Shown one piece after another: positions 1 to 10,548 of a stretch of DNA of 64,000 nt (within the stretch, counting starts at the first letter, position 1; the number at the start of each line of letters is the position of its first letter). Below the pieces are notes generated by a model. That model worked only from the letters and a program-made list of their open reading frames with translations, made no database searches and was not told where the DNA came from. Made by a program: the position numbers and the translations under genes. Source of the DNA: Septoria linicola (Eukaryota; Ascomycota; Dothideomycetes; Mycosphaerellales; Mycosphaerellaceae); the NCBI GenBank assembly GCA_024114885.1, contig CP099420.1, positions 186,001-250,000 of the forward strand, read 5' to 3'.

Positions 1-3000
1 GATAGAGAATTGGACTTGAATATTAAGATTAAGAATCTCTCTAGTTTAGCTCTAGAAAGAAGACCTATTAGAAGGCTAAGAACTATTAGCTAGCCTACTC
101 TATAAGCTAGTAGGAGTACCCTAGGTGCTCCTAGTCTAGGCTAGTAGAAGCCTCCTCCTCCTTAGCTATTAGTATAGGTTTAGGAAGGAAAGAAACTCTT
201 TATATAACTTCCACCTCTACTAGAAGATATAGGAGAGTATAGAAAATTCCTAGACTAAGAGAAAGTTAAGAAAGAATCTAAGAATTCTATCTAAGAAACT
301 ATAGAGGTAGATTAGGAGTAGATAGCTCTAAGGCAAACTCTTAGAAAGAGGAAAGCATCTTAAGAACTTAATAGATTTAACTAGAAGCTGAAGCTAATTA
401 GGCTTAAGCTAGATTAGAATAGTTAGCTAGACAAAGAAATGTTTCTAGAGTATTAGGCTTTCTTCTTAGCTATAAGCTCTATTAACCTAGGTATCTTATA
501 GGACCTAGAATTCTTAGAGGAAGTTAAAGAGATTACATTCTTAGCTACTAAAGAAGTAGGAATGCATAAATAGGAGGTTCTAATCCTAAGGAACTATAAG
601 GAAGTAGTAAGTAATCCTAAGTAGGGTTATCTCTAGTAAGAAGCTATTTAGAAGGAGCTAGATATACTTATAAGTAATAATACCTAGACTATAGTAGTCC
701 TATTAAAAGGGGCTAACCTAGTTACCTTAAGATAGATCTTTGATATTAAGAGAAAGCTTAGTAGAGCTATTAAAAAGTTTAAGGTAAGACTAGTTATAAG
801 AGGGTTCTCCTAAAAGTATAGAGTAGACTATATAGAGACTTTTGCCTCTATAGTTAGGTAGGATACTCTAAGAGGATTCATAGCTATAGTCTATAAGAAG
901 GACCTAGTTCTATACTAAGTGGATATGAACAATATATTTATAGAGAGTACCCTATATAAGGACATCTATATAATCCTACTACTAGGTGTTAACCTACTAA
1001 CTAGTATAGTCTTATAAGTTCTAAGGAGTCTCTATAGGCTAAAGTAAGCTATAAGAGACTAGAATTAGCTATATATATTAAAGCTAAAAGGAATAGGATT
1101 TAGACAATTAGAGGTAGACCTATATTTTCTAATCTATAAGAAAAGGAAAGACCTAATAATCCTAATCTATATTAATAATATACCTATTACTATAGAGAGA
1201 CTAGAAGATGTCCTCTAGTTCAAAGACTAACTTAGTAAGGTCTTTAAGATTAAAGATCTTAGAGAACTAGACAAGATTCTTAGAATAAGACTAATAAGAA
1301 ACAGATAGTAAGGCTAGCTAAAACTTGACTAGAAGCACTATATCTAAGAGAACCTAGCTAAGATAGGAATAGGTTAAGAGACTATATTACTAACTCTTTT
1401 ACTAATAGACAGCTATAAAAGTCTAAAGCCTACTAGACTAAATAATAAAAGGTATAATAAATAGGAGTACTAATCTATTATTAGAATATAGATATAGCTT
1501 ATAACTGTTATAAGACTAGACATTTTATTTACCCTTAGAAGATTAAGCTCCTATATTAGTAATCTAATAGTAGGACATATAAAGGCTCTAAAGAAGCTAA
1601 CTAGATACCTGAGATCAAACCTAGACCTTAGTCTAAGATACTTAAGGAATAGTTAAGGCTTTCTTACTAGATATGTAGACTCTAACTATATAATAGACAA
1701 GACTAATAGAGTCTTAATCCTTAGATATATCTTCTTCCTTTATAGTATACCAATCTCCTAGATAAGTAAGAAGTAGAAATCTATAGCTATATCTATAATA
1801 GAAGCTAAATATATAGCTATAGGTGTATATACAAAACAGTTATAGTTCCTTAGTACTCTTTTAAGAGAGCTTAGATACCTAGAGTTAGTAGGAGAATGTT
1901 CTTACTAACTAAGGATCCTTAGTAACTAGGAAACTGTTACTAGAATTAGGCTAATTTAGCTAAAAGGTAATAACTAAGCTACCTTTACTCTAGTTAAGGA
2001 CTTATATGTTTATAATAAGTCTAAACATATTGATATCTTATATAATGCTATAAGAAAGCTCTAGTAGAACAGACTTATCTCTATAGAATATATAAATATA
2101 AAAGAGATAGTAGTAGATAGTCTTACTAAGCTAAAGAATAGACTACAGTTTCAGGAGTTTATAAGGTAGCTCTACCTTATATAAGAGATATATAAAAGAT
2201 AACTCTAAGCCTTAGAGTTGAACTAAGAGGAGTCTAAAAGAAAGATTTTAGTTACTTAACTCCTCCTTAGTTAGACTTTATAAAGTCCTAAATACTCTTA
2301 CTAATATTAGACCTATTACTAACTATAATATTACTATATAGTACCTAGCTAAACTAGACACCCCCTAAGGCTAAGTACTAGTTAATATTAAAGACCTCCT
2401 CTATAGCAGCTATTATCTCCTCTACTAGTGTATAGTTACTCTACTCCCTAGCTTAATATAAGATCCCTATAGCTAAGAATAGTATACCCTAAAGACTATT
2501 AGGGAACTAAGAAGCTATATAGAATATAACTAAGTAGGGGACTAGGCTATAAGGAATCTAGGAAGCTATTAGAATTAGCTATAAGAAAGGATAGAGGTAA
2601 CTTACTAGATAGTCTATATCCTAAATAATCTACTCTTATATAAGAGAGGAGGAAGATCTTATAGAAGGTATTTCTTTTACCTTTTTATAGGAGATAGTAG
2701 TATAGAAAGTTTGTTAGATTAATAGTTAGTGCTGTCTAGTTATTAGTCTGAAAAGTAAGTACTTAATAACTAATCAAGATTAGGACTAGTATTTAAGTAC
2801 TATAGATAATCTATTAAAAGATCTAACTATATAGCATAAGTAGGAGTGTTAAGAATATATCCTAGATAGTTAGTCTAGATATAGACTTCTAAGCATAGTT
2901 CTAGATACCTAAGGCATCTACCTAAGGCTTAGTAAGAGGTATATCTTACTTCTCTTTCTTCTCTTCTTAGATAACTAACAAAATCAACTTTATATTTAGT

Positions 3001-3068
3001 TCCTAGTATATTACTACTATACTATATATATAAGTTAGTTTAAGATTAATCCCCTATTCTTCTTTACT
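1..3068 (+). mobile_element. RIP-degraded Ty1/Copia retrotransposon (pol remnant plus possible LTR)
   Basis: A plus-strand reading frame broken by many TAG/TAA codons still reads as a Copia polyprotein. Reverse transcriptase runs from about 720 to 1310, with a readable stretch FAS-V-DT-RGF and then VDMNN at about 919 for the first catalytic aspartate. The YVDD box has decayed to YINN near 1168-1179. RNase H lies around 1690-2190, with an EAKY motif at 1801 and a SKHIDI-like motif near 2010. Stops sit where glutamine is expected, as C-to-T change in CAG/CAA would give. The sequence is almost free of CA and TG, and I saw no CG before about 3069. This is the signature of repeat-induced point mutation, a premeiotic fungal defence against repeats. 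The element is dead, and its 5' part lies outside the window. Confidence 0.85.
2847..3068 (+). repeat. Possible 3' LTR of the Copia relic
   Basis: The stretch begins with TGTTAAG, a common start for fungal Copia LTRs. It lies about 650 bp downstream of the RNase H remnant and ends where the CpG-free sequence stops. The matching 5' LTR is outside the window, so the assignment is inference from position and ends only. Confidence 0.35.
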
Positions 3069-3865
3069 ACGCTATACCCTCCTTGACATTGTATAGTATC
3101 TATAAACGCCCTCCACTTTTAACACTCGCTATCTTTATTATTACTAACTACTTTACTAGCCTAATAACTAGACTTAGCTATACGTATATAGTATATATAA
3201 GGTAGCCCTCCTACTACTATCTTATACTCCTCTTTAAGACTTAGACGCTTATACTATAAGTATAGTATAATAGTAGTAACGCTCTTAGCTGTCTCTATAA
3301 TATAGCTAGCCTTATTAAACTTATATAGACTATTCTTTATAACCTTTCTTTTTATACTATCTCTATCTTCTACTTTATTTAGCTACTTCTACTATGTCGC
3401 TAGCGCGTAAAACTAATAGTTAGAGGCGTCTAGTATAATAGAGTAGCGTAAGCGGTTAGAGGAGTTCGAGGAATTCTATAGCCTATTTTATACTACGAGT
3501 TAGTAGCAAGTATATAGAGAGTACGAAAATTGCCTACCTAGCGTTCTCGTTTTTATTAATATCTATCTCCTTAATTAGTACGTAACTTACTTATATAGTT
3601 ACGGCCTACGTAGAGCTTATACTAGTAGTATTAAGTATACTATTAAGTATTAGCTAAGCTAAAAGCGTCGTAGAATATATATAATAACTTACTTAAGGCG
3701 ATTAATATTGCAAGTACTATATAAGGCCTCGTTGTCGCCTATAATTATAGTAGTACTAGTATACGTTAGTTATAGTAATAGTAGTAGTAAGCTAGATATT
3801 AGTATTAAGTAAGTCCTATTGTTATTAGCGCGACAATAGGAATGACATAGACGCATACGGAATTA
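3069..3865. repeat. AT-rich degenerate repeat that retains CpG
   Basis: This 0.8 kb is AT-rich and stop-filled like the Copia relic and is also poor in CA/TG, but unlike it CG dinucleotides are frequent. No coding frame or terminal repeat could be recognised. It is probably a different repeat decayed by a CpA-directed process without CpG loss. Base composition returns to ordinary gene-like values at about 3866. Confidence 0.5.
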
Positions 3866-4061
3866 CTATAAGGACAATAGTGAGGTTTAACAATAAGAAG
3901 TCGTTATGTCTCGGTGGGACGTATGGAGCTCGGTCATGGGGATACACGTGTCACGAATTCACGAGGGGTCCTGTGGTCCTGCCCGAATCCACATTATGCT
4001 TCCCGCGTAGGCTGCTGTCAACTTTGTATTGCATTGCTTGGAAACATGATGATGGTGATCC

Positions 4062-6148
4062 ATGGACGACAAGCATGACTCCAACAATAACAACAACAGC
4101 ACTTCCTTCGCACTTCTAGCCGGAGCTGCTCTTCCTTCTCCCGTTGTTCCTCTTCACCAAGCTCGAGCACGCGAACAACAACAACAACTTTCGTCCCATT
4201 CTCACCCCTCACGCTCCCTGGAAGACGGCGGACACGAACTGCAGTCCTTGAACGCTCCTTCTTCTTCTTCTTCAAAACTTCTAGCCAGAGACGACGACGA
4301 CCATCACCTTGAATACAATTCAACCGACTCGGAGGGAGATTCGATGCCCTCCCGCAAATCCAAATCGCCCAACCCACGCAACGGGTCGCTGCGGCACAAG
4401 ACCAGCACTTCGTCCTCGCTGAACAGCAGCGTCAACACTTCCGCCAACGACATGAACGGCGGCCAGTTCCTCGAACGACGGAAAAACGCTCACCTCGAAC
4501 CTCTGCAGTACGACAACGATGAAGACAGCTCCGATGCACGAGACAGACTGATGGGGAGGAGTACCTTCAGCTTAGATGAAGCACCGCCGGAGAAGGAGGG
4601 AGGAGAGGGTGAAAGCAAGGGCTTCTTTGAGCTGCCCATGCAGGATCGGAGAAACTTCCTGCTGTTGGTCCTGCTCTATTTCCTGCAAGGCATTCCCATG
4701 GGTCTGGCAGGAGGCAGTATACCGTTTCTGCTGAAGAGTCATTTAAGTTACAGTCAGATTGGCGTCTACTCATTAGCATCATATCCCTACAGCCTGAAGC
4801 TGCTATGGAGTCCGATTGTCGATGCCATCTGGTCAGCGAGGGTGGGCAGACGGAAGAGTTGGATCCTGCCCATTCAGACACTTTCCGGCTTTGGCATGTT
4901 GTACTTGGGAAGCAGAGCGAGTCAGATGATGGAAGCCGCGGGTGCAGATGGGGGAGCCGGAGTGTGGAACTTCACGGGCTGGTGGTTCAGCTTGGTCTTC
5001 ATGTGTGCGACTCAGGATATCGCTGTGGACGGATGGGCGCTCACGCTGCTTTCGCAGTCGAACTTGAGCTATGCGAGTACGGCACAGACGGTGGGACTTA
5101 CTGGAGGACAGTTCTTGAGCTACACGGTCTTCCTCGCGCTCAACTCGCCCGACTTCGCCAACAAGTGGTTCCGATCGCAACCTCTTGATGTCGGACTTAT
5201 CACTCTGAACAGCTACCTCACCTTTTTTGGCTGGTTTTACCTCCTGGTCACTCTTGGTCTGGCAGTGCTGAAGAAAGAGGACCGCACGAAAGAGAATGAG
5301 AGTGTATGGGGAGTGTACAAGACCATGGGCGGCATTATGAAGCTGAAGAACATTCAAACCTTCATCATCATTCACCTGATTGCCAAGATCGGTTTCCAGG
5401 CAAACGATGCGGTCACGAATCTGAAGCTGATCGACAAGGGCTTCTCTCAAGAAGACCTGGCTCTTGTGGTTCTCATCGACTTCCCCTTCGAGATGGGCCT
5501 GGGCTACTACGCTGGAAAGTGGTCGGAGCAGTACCAGCCTGTTCGAGTCTGGTGCTGGGCTTTCGTTGGCCGACTCGTCGCAGCGGTCTTTGCGCAACTG
5601 GTTGTCATGTTCTTCCCAGTGGGTGGCACGACAACCTCCTACCTCTTCATCATTATCATCGAGCACGTCTTCTCCACTTTTATGAGCACAGTCATGTTCG
5701 TTGCTATCTCCGCCTTCCACGCAAAGATCTCTGATCCAGCAATTGGTGGTACCTACATGACTTTGCTTGCGACGTCAGTTTCCCTCACCTACCCACTTCA
5801 TAAACAAGCTAATATTTCCACAGCGTCTCCAACCTCGGTGGCACGTTCCCACGCTTCTTCATCCTCAAAGCCGTCGATGCTTTCACACAAGCTACTTGCA
5901 TCCCACCAAAGGGCAACCCAGGCGATCTCAAAGGCGACCTGATCACACAATCTTTCGACTGTGTCGCCGAAGCTGAAAAGCATCGTTGCGTGAACGGCGG
6001 TGGCACATGCAACATCGGGCGAGATGGATACTACTATGTAAATGTGCTGTGTGTAATATTTGGCGTCATCACATTCTGGGGTTACATCAAGCCTGCCGCA
6101 CTGAAGTTGCAGGCTCTGCCGATGAGGGCTTGGAGGCTGGCGAATTGA
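4062..6148 (+). CDS. Acetyl-CoA transporter, SLC33A1/AT-1-like MFS protein
   Basis: The model joins 4062..5773 and 5824..6148, giving 678 residues. The 50-bp intron has donor GTCAGT, a GCTAAT branch point and a CAG acceptor. Splicing restores the conserved segment TYMTLLATVSNLGGT and the C-terminal part; the unspliced frame runs into an unrelated sequence. Residues 1 to about 195 are low-complexity and polar. The membrane domain then starts with LYFLQGIPMGL and includes YPYSLKLLWSPIVDA and QDIAVDGWAL, hallmarks of the acetyl-CoA transporter family that feeds acetyl-CoA into the ER/Golgi lumen. A Cys-rich lumenal loop lies near residues 610-650. The exact start within the Asn/Ser-rich N-terminus is uncertain. 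It is the first intact gene beyond the repeat island. Confidence 0.9.
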
Positions 6149-6284
6149 ATGGAGCTCTCTTGTCACGATACAATGTGTACAGTAGTAGATGATACGCAGA
6201 CTAAGCTGCAGAGGTCCAAAGATGAATAGATGCGTTGGAAATCTGGGTGCCTCGCACTTGCCACTTTTGGTACCAAACGACAAA

Positions 6285-6490
6285 GGCAACTAGCGTATGG
6301 TGCAGACATGAACCAAAAGGACGCAACTGGCAAGACAGCGTTACAAAGGGTCTCCTTCCTCGCCGCAGCTACGCAGGACAAGAAACACTACGCAACGATC
6401 AAAACCCTAATCCTCCTAGGCGCACACGCCCACACTCTCGGATCAGATGTGCTTGCAACACTACCCTCCAATCTCTCAGCCTTCATCAAA
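6285..6490 (+). pseudogene. Ankyrin-repeat fragment
   Basis: The frame reads YGADMNQKDATGKTAL, followed after about 20 residues by IKTLILLGAHAHTLGSD, which fits the ankyrin consensus. No start or flanking repeats remain in frame, and the open frame beyond it to 7024 has no ankyrin character. It is probably a relic of the same family as the broken gene just downstream. Nothing else recognisable lies between 6149 and 7116. Confidence 0.4.
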
Positions 6491-7116
6491 CTTTCATTGA
6501 CAAGACCGATTCAGTCGCTGGCGCAACAGGCAGTCTTTAACACGGACGGCTCGGACGTTTGCAGAGAAGGTGAATTTGTGTCTGATGGCAGGCTGCAGAA
6601 TGTGCGGTTGTCTCCGAGGGACTCCAGTGGCAAGTATTATGCGGATCTGCAGATGTGCACTCGTGTCCACAACCACGAGCAGACCCATGGATGTTCAGCT
6701 CAGTGTCCGGGCTTGCTTAGGTCACATTCTCGCGTGGTTCGAGCCATGCATGGAGATAAGAGCAAGCCACAGACACGTGCCTTAATTGCTCGACGCAATA
6801 CGCAACCACTTCTGTTCAGCCTGGCCAAGCCCGATCGACACTCAGTCATCGACACGGGGACTACAACGGAGCCCCTACAAGCCATGCTGCAGAGGCCGAA
6901 ATATGTATGGATGACATGGACTGTGGGTGCCACTCACACCCCCCGAGATCTAGTCTACTACTGCTCGAGTCAGCTATGGTTACACAACATCCGCGTACTC
7001 AGCCACCCTCGGCGGCTTCTTTAGCGAGATAGAAGAAGGCAGCTGATCATCAGCTGCGGTCCGCACGAACATCCCTCATCGGTGCTCTTGCCATCATCAC
7101 CGCCAACACATTCGGG

Positions 7117-8048
7117 ATGGACTACAGCAACCATGCCTCGACTACTTCCGGCATCACTGCGGGTGATCATGCTAACATGCGCCTTGGGAACAACTACGAC
7201 CATCAAGCCCACACGGGTGCCACTGCTAGCGGCGATGCCAAGCAATATAACGGCAACGTGATCAACACGAACACATATCATTACAGCTTGCCACAAAAAC
7301 GTTCGGACGGCAAACTCGGCGAGAACGAACGTAACGAAGTATTCCTGCAAGCAGCAAAGCAGGGCCAATTACCGCGCGTCAGGTATCTTCTGCAATGTGG
7401 TGCGGATGTTGATCATACAGACCAACATGGCAAGAGCGGGCTTCATCACGCGGCAGTAAAGGGCTATACGGACGTGGTAGAACATTTGATCTCACATGGT
7501 GTGGGTATCGACACTGTTGATGTTGAAGGCGAGACAGCTCTCTACAACGCAACTCAACGTGGCAGAACGAACGTGGTTGCGATCTTGCTGGGGGCTCGTG
7601 CTGATCCAATTGCCGGTGATGGTGCTCATGGATGGCCATTGCATGTCGCTTACTGGAAGAGAGAGATCTGGACATTGTGAAGCTTCTGTTGAACTATGGA
7701 ACCCCCGGCGACTCTGTGTTCTGCGCCCGCGTCTGTTCTGACGAAGAAGAGATAACAGTCGAGCCAGTGGTCATTGCGACTATGAGAAATGAGGCTGAAT
7801 GTGTTGCGGCTCTGCTCAATGCTGGCATTCCAGCAACAAAGCGGTATCGAATATCTTCTTGTATTCCTCAAAAGGCCGTTCTGCGTCATTGCTGGGGAGC
7901 TTTGCGCACTTTCTGTATTGCGCCTCCTCGCTTCTCGTGACTGTTGCTGCTGGGTGCGGATAGTAGTGTTCTCGAGTCGCACGAGTTCTACCGTGTTCTA
8001 TTCTTTGCGCTTCGTGCAGCAGCCAGACTTGGTCTGATTTTGATATAA
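7117..8048 (+). pseudogene. Broken ankyrin-repeat gene
   Basis: The frame opens at 7117 with about 75 residues ending in a Gly/Asn/Tyr-rich linker of the kind seen before repeats in fungal STAND proteins (inference). Ankyrin units follow: LLQCGADVDHTDQHGKSGLH, then VVEHLISHGVGIDTVDVEG, then VVAILLGARADP. At about 7660 the frame breaks within a GA-dinucleotide run. The ankyrin text continues in another frame as LDIVKLLLNYG and AALLNAG. A TGA at 7938-7940 interrupts that frame, but LLLLGADSSVLES follows directly in the same frame and runs to a stop at 8046-8048. Removing two bases from the GA run would bring PLHVAYWKR into register with DLDIVKLLL. A sequencing error at the GA run is possible, but the second stop favours a pseudogene. 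Confidence 0.6.
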
Positions 8049-8352
8049 CTAGTGGTAAGAAGAGCACCGAGTGTAAGGGTGTGCCGGATGGAGCTTCTTG
8101 CTAGATTGTGCTTCAAGCTCGAGGACTGTTGTGTCGTAATATAGTGGGGATAATGTGTAGAGGATTCGATTCGTGTATGATACTATGCTATGCTACTGTT
8201 CCTCTATTCCTTCCGTCTCAAACTCATCTCTGCGCTATCGAGATACTGTTTTCCGTGTCGTATACGCTCTCGACGGCCTAGATGTTGCCTCTTTCCAGAG
8301 AAATGTAGACAAAGAAGCCAGCGCCGCCGACTTGGTGTGACCTCTCGCATCC
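8049..8352. other. Intergenic, nothing recognised
   Basis: About 300 bp between the ankyrin remnant and the 3' end of the long minus-strand gene. I see no coding frame or repeat in it. Confidence 0.5.
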
Positions 8353-10548
8353 TCAGTAGTTCGCATTGTGCTTGTACCAGACAACGTCCTCGTTCACGAA
8401 CAGGAAGCACTCCCGGTTCTTGAGGCTATCACACTCGTTGCAAGCAGAGTCAACATTCGCCCAGCCTGCGACCTTCTGTCTGCTCGTGGCCGCGGAGAGA
8501 AAGTCCTTCTTGATCGGTCCGGCTCTATTCACGTTGATGCACTGAACTCTCATCTTGGCATAGTCACGACGTGAGCCCTTGCCATCCTTTGTCCAAGACT
8601 TCTGAAGATAACTGACACTCTCTTGAGTGAAGTGCTCAGCGTTATGAACAATCTTGCCTGCTCCCGGAGGACCGACCCAGATCATGACACCTCTGCCGTA
8701 GTGAGCGGGGATCACAGGCGTCTCGCCTGGTGGAGGCTGCTTGATTGAAGTGCCCTCGGGAGCGCTGGTCAGCATGTGCCGCGATGTAGATTGTTGATCA
8801 TCGGGGACTGTCTGCTGATCATCGTCTGCGTCTTCTTGTTGAGCGTGATCTTCATCTGCTGCTGCTGCTGCTGCTTCTTCGTTCGCAGCAATGATGTTTC
8901 TAACGGCAACCGAGCTTCCTGGTCTGCTGGGTGGTGGGCGGCCGCGATTGTCTCCGCTCATGCGATGAGAGTCCACGACAGGCTCAACAGGCATGCCTTT
9001 GATGATGAGGTACTTGCCTGGAACTACCAGCCAGCAAGAACGGTTCAGATGTTCGCACTCGCCGCACGGTCCATCCAGATCGAGCCAGGTGCGATCAGCT
9101 CTGTTGGCTTGGGGATCTCTCAATGTGGCCAAAGCACTCTGACCACAGTATACTGGCTGATCCCTGTTGGATGTAATCATTCTGTCGACATGAAGAGGAC
9201 TGGCAAGAACATCCAGGATGTCTTGGTTCCCCGAGATGTTGCGATTTGTGTACGTGTCTCCGTCTCCGCCGATGTAATAGTACTCACCCTGGCCCCACTT
9301 CGAGAGAAGCTTGTTGGAAGGCGTCAGCTTCTGGCCCTTGGGTGGCTCAGTAACGGCACCTCCGGTGATACCTTGGCGGGATCCGGAAGCAGTAGCGCCT
9401 GAGACGCCGACGCGAGCCAGACTAGCCTTGTGCTTGATGGTCTCGACTGTCTGTTTCAACTGCATCTGCGAAGCTACTTTGGTCAACTTCCTGCCGATGG
9501 TGCCAAGGCCTTTGGGCATGCTCGAGCTGTTCTCACTCTGACTCAAGTCTGTGGTTGACTGAATGCTGGCCGCATCAGTATGAGAGCGGTTCTGACTGGC
9601 AGCTTGTGTCGGTCTTGAAGCTAAAGTCTTGGTGTGAGCCGCAGAGAAGCCAGCAAGACTCAGCATTTGAGCGGCCGCAGCATCGGCTTGAGTATCGCTC
9701 ATTCGAGAGTACACAGCGCGGGACCGTGATCTTGAAGCCTGCGCGCCTATCCCGCTGGAGCCTGGACGCTGCTCTAAGGCGGAGGGAGAGTTGGTGCGAG
9801 CATATTCGATAGCTCCCTCGAGTAGACGCCGCTTCAGCCCGCCATAGACCTCAGCAGTTGACCCGTCAAGCTCATCGCCAGTTGCCTTCGGCGAGGCGAC
9901 CGCACTCCACAACTCGCCAAAGTGCCAATCATTGGGCGGGGAGAACTCGGCGTCTTCGTTGATCAGCCAGACGGTAGTCTTATCGGCATTATCAGGGCAG
10001 AGGACGACGTAGCCTCCATAGTAGCTGCTGCGAATGCAAACACCCAACTGGAGTTCTCCGACTTCAACACTTTGAGCTGCATCCTCGGTAATTTGGGCAG
10101 GAAGTATGTCGAGGATAGTTTTAATGGCTTGCCAAGTCAGCACTCCTTCTTGTTTGGCCTGTTTCCGATCCTTCCAGGCTCGGAACTTCTCAGCGCGGAT
10201 CCAGTATGCGGGAGACGTTCGGGCGATAGCTGGCCAAAGTCCAAGCGCCGGGAGGTCGTGTCCTCGCATGACATCGTCGAGTGCGGTAGATAGAGCCATA
10301 ATCGAGCGATCGTATGGTTGACTCTCCTGCATGACAATGTTAGTAAAGGCTGCCGTCGATTGATGAACAATCCGACTTACCGAAACACTCTTGTGTCCAA
10401 TGTGCCCCAGCTCGAGCTTGGCACTGAAGGCCTCGACGGCATTTGGCGCTCCGAAGATGGCGGTTTGTGTATCACTGACAGGAGCGAAACTGGCCACCTT
10501 CTTCGCCACCATACCCTCTGGAGGCGGGCGGATCATTGATGCAGACAT
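8353..10548 (-). CDS. Unrecognised protein with two four-Cys modules; probable C-terminal half of the long coiled-coil gene
   Basis: The open frame encodes 731 codons but contains an in-frame 54-bp intron at 10327-10380 (donor GTAAGT, branch TACTAAC, CAG acceptor), so 18 of those residues are not in the protein. The N-terminal 250 residues look globular and are rich in Trp and Tyr; a Ser/Gln-rich middle follows. Near the C-terminus a module occurs twice. Copy one is C-x26-C-x2-C-x6-C, with a Trp-Leu-Asp stretch before CGEC, coded around 9030-9140. Copy two is C-x32-C-x2-C-x7-C around CNEC, coded around 8400-8520. Between them lies GPPGAGKI, like a Walker A loop without the final Ser/Thr. Its apparent start overlaps the end of the upstream frame by 16 bases, which in fungi argues for one spliced gene (intron 10516-10568). 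No family recognised. Confidence 0.65.
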   Translation of the reverse strand: MSASMIRPPPEGMVAKKVASFAPVSDTQTAIFGAPNAVEAFSAKLELGHIGHKSVSVSRIVHQSTAAFTNIVMQESQPYDRSIMALSTALDDVMRGHDLPALGLWPAIARTSPAYWIRAEKFRAWKDRKQAKQEGVLTWQAIKTILDILPAQITEDAAQSVEVGELQLGVCIRSSYYGGYVVLCPDNADKTTVWLINEDAEFSPPNDWHFGELWSAVASPKATGDELDGSTAEVYGGLKRRLLEGAIEYARTNSPSALEQRPGSSGIGAQASRSRSRAVYSRMSDTQADAAAAQMLSLAGFSAAHTKTLASRPTQAASQNRSHTDAASIQSTTDLSQSENSSSMPKGLGTIGRKLTKVASQMQLKQTVETIKHKASLARVGVSGATASGSRQGITGGAVTEPPKGQKLTPSNKLLSKWGQGEYYYIGGDGDTYTNRNISGNQDILDVLASPLHVDRMITSNRDQPVYCGQSALATLRDPQANRADRTWLDLDGPCGECEHLNRSCWLVVPGKYLIIKGMPVEPVVDSHRMSGDNRGRPPPSRPGSSVAVRNIIAANEEAAAAAADEDHAQQEDADDDQQTVPDDQQSTSRHMLTSAPEGTSIKQPPPGETPVIPAHYGRGVMIWVGPPGAGKIVHNAEHFTQESVSYLQKSWTKDGKGSRRDYAKMRVQCINVNRAGPIKKDFLSAATSRQKVAGWANVDSACNECDSLKNRECFLFVNEDVVWYKHNANY

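Noticed and set aside
4833..5720. Minus-strand frame of 295 codons opposite the acetyl-CoA transporter
   Set aside because: The plus strand carries recognised family motifs; the minus frame is His/Glu/Arg-rich without any motif.
5798..6289. Minus-strand frame opposite the 3' end of the transporter
   Set aside because: It overlaps the second exon, which restores the conserved transporter C-terminus.
8655..8690. Walker A-like GPPGAGKI in the long protein
   Set aside because: The final residue is Ile instead of Ser/Thr and no Walker B or sensor motif follows, so an NTPase is not claimed.
8776..9402. Plus-strand frame with a hydrophobic, Cys-rich start like a membrane anchor
   Set aside because: It is the complement of Ala- and Asp-rich codons (GCA runs) in the minus-strand gene, so the apparent membrane segment is an artefact.
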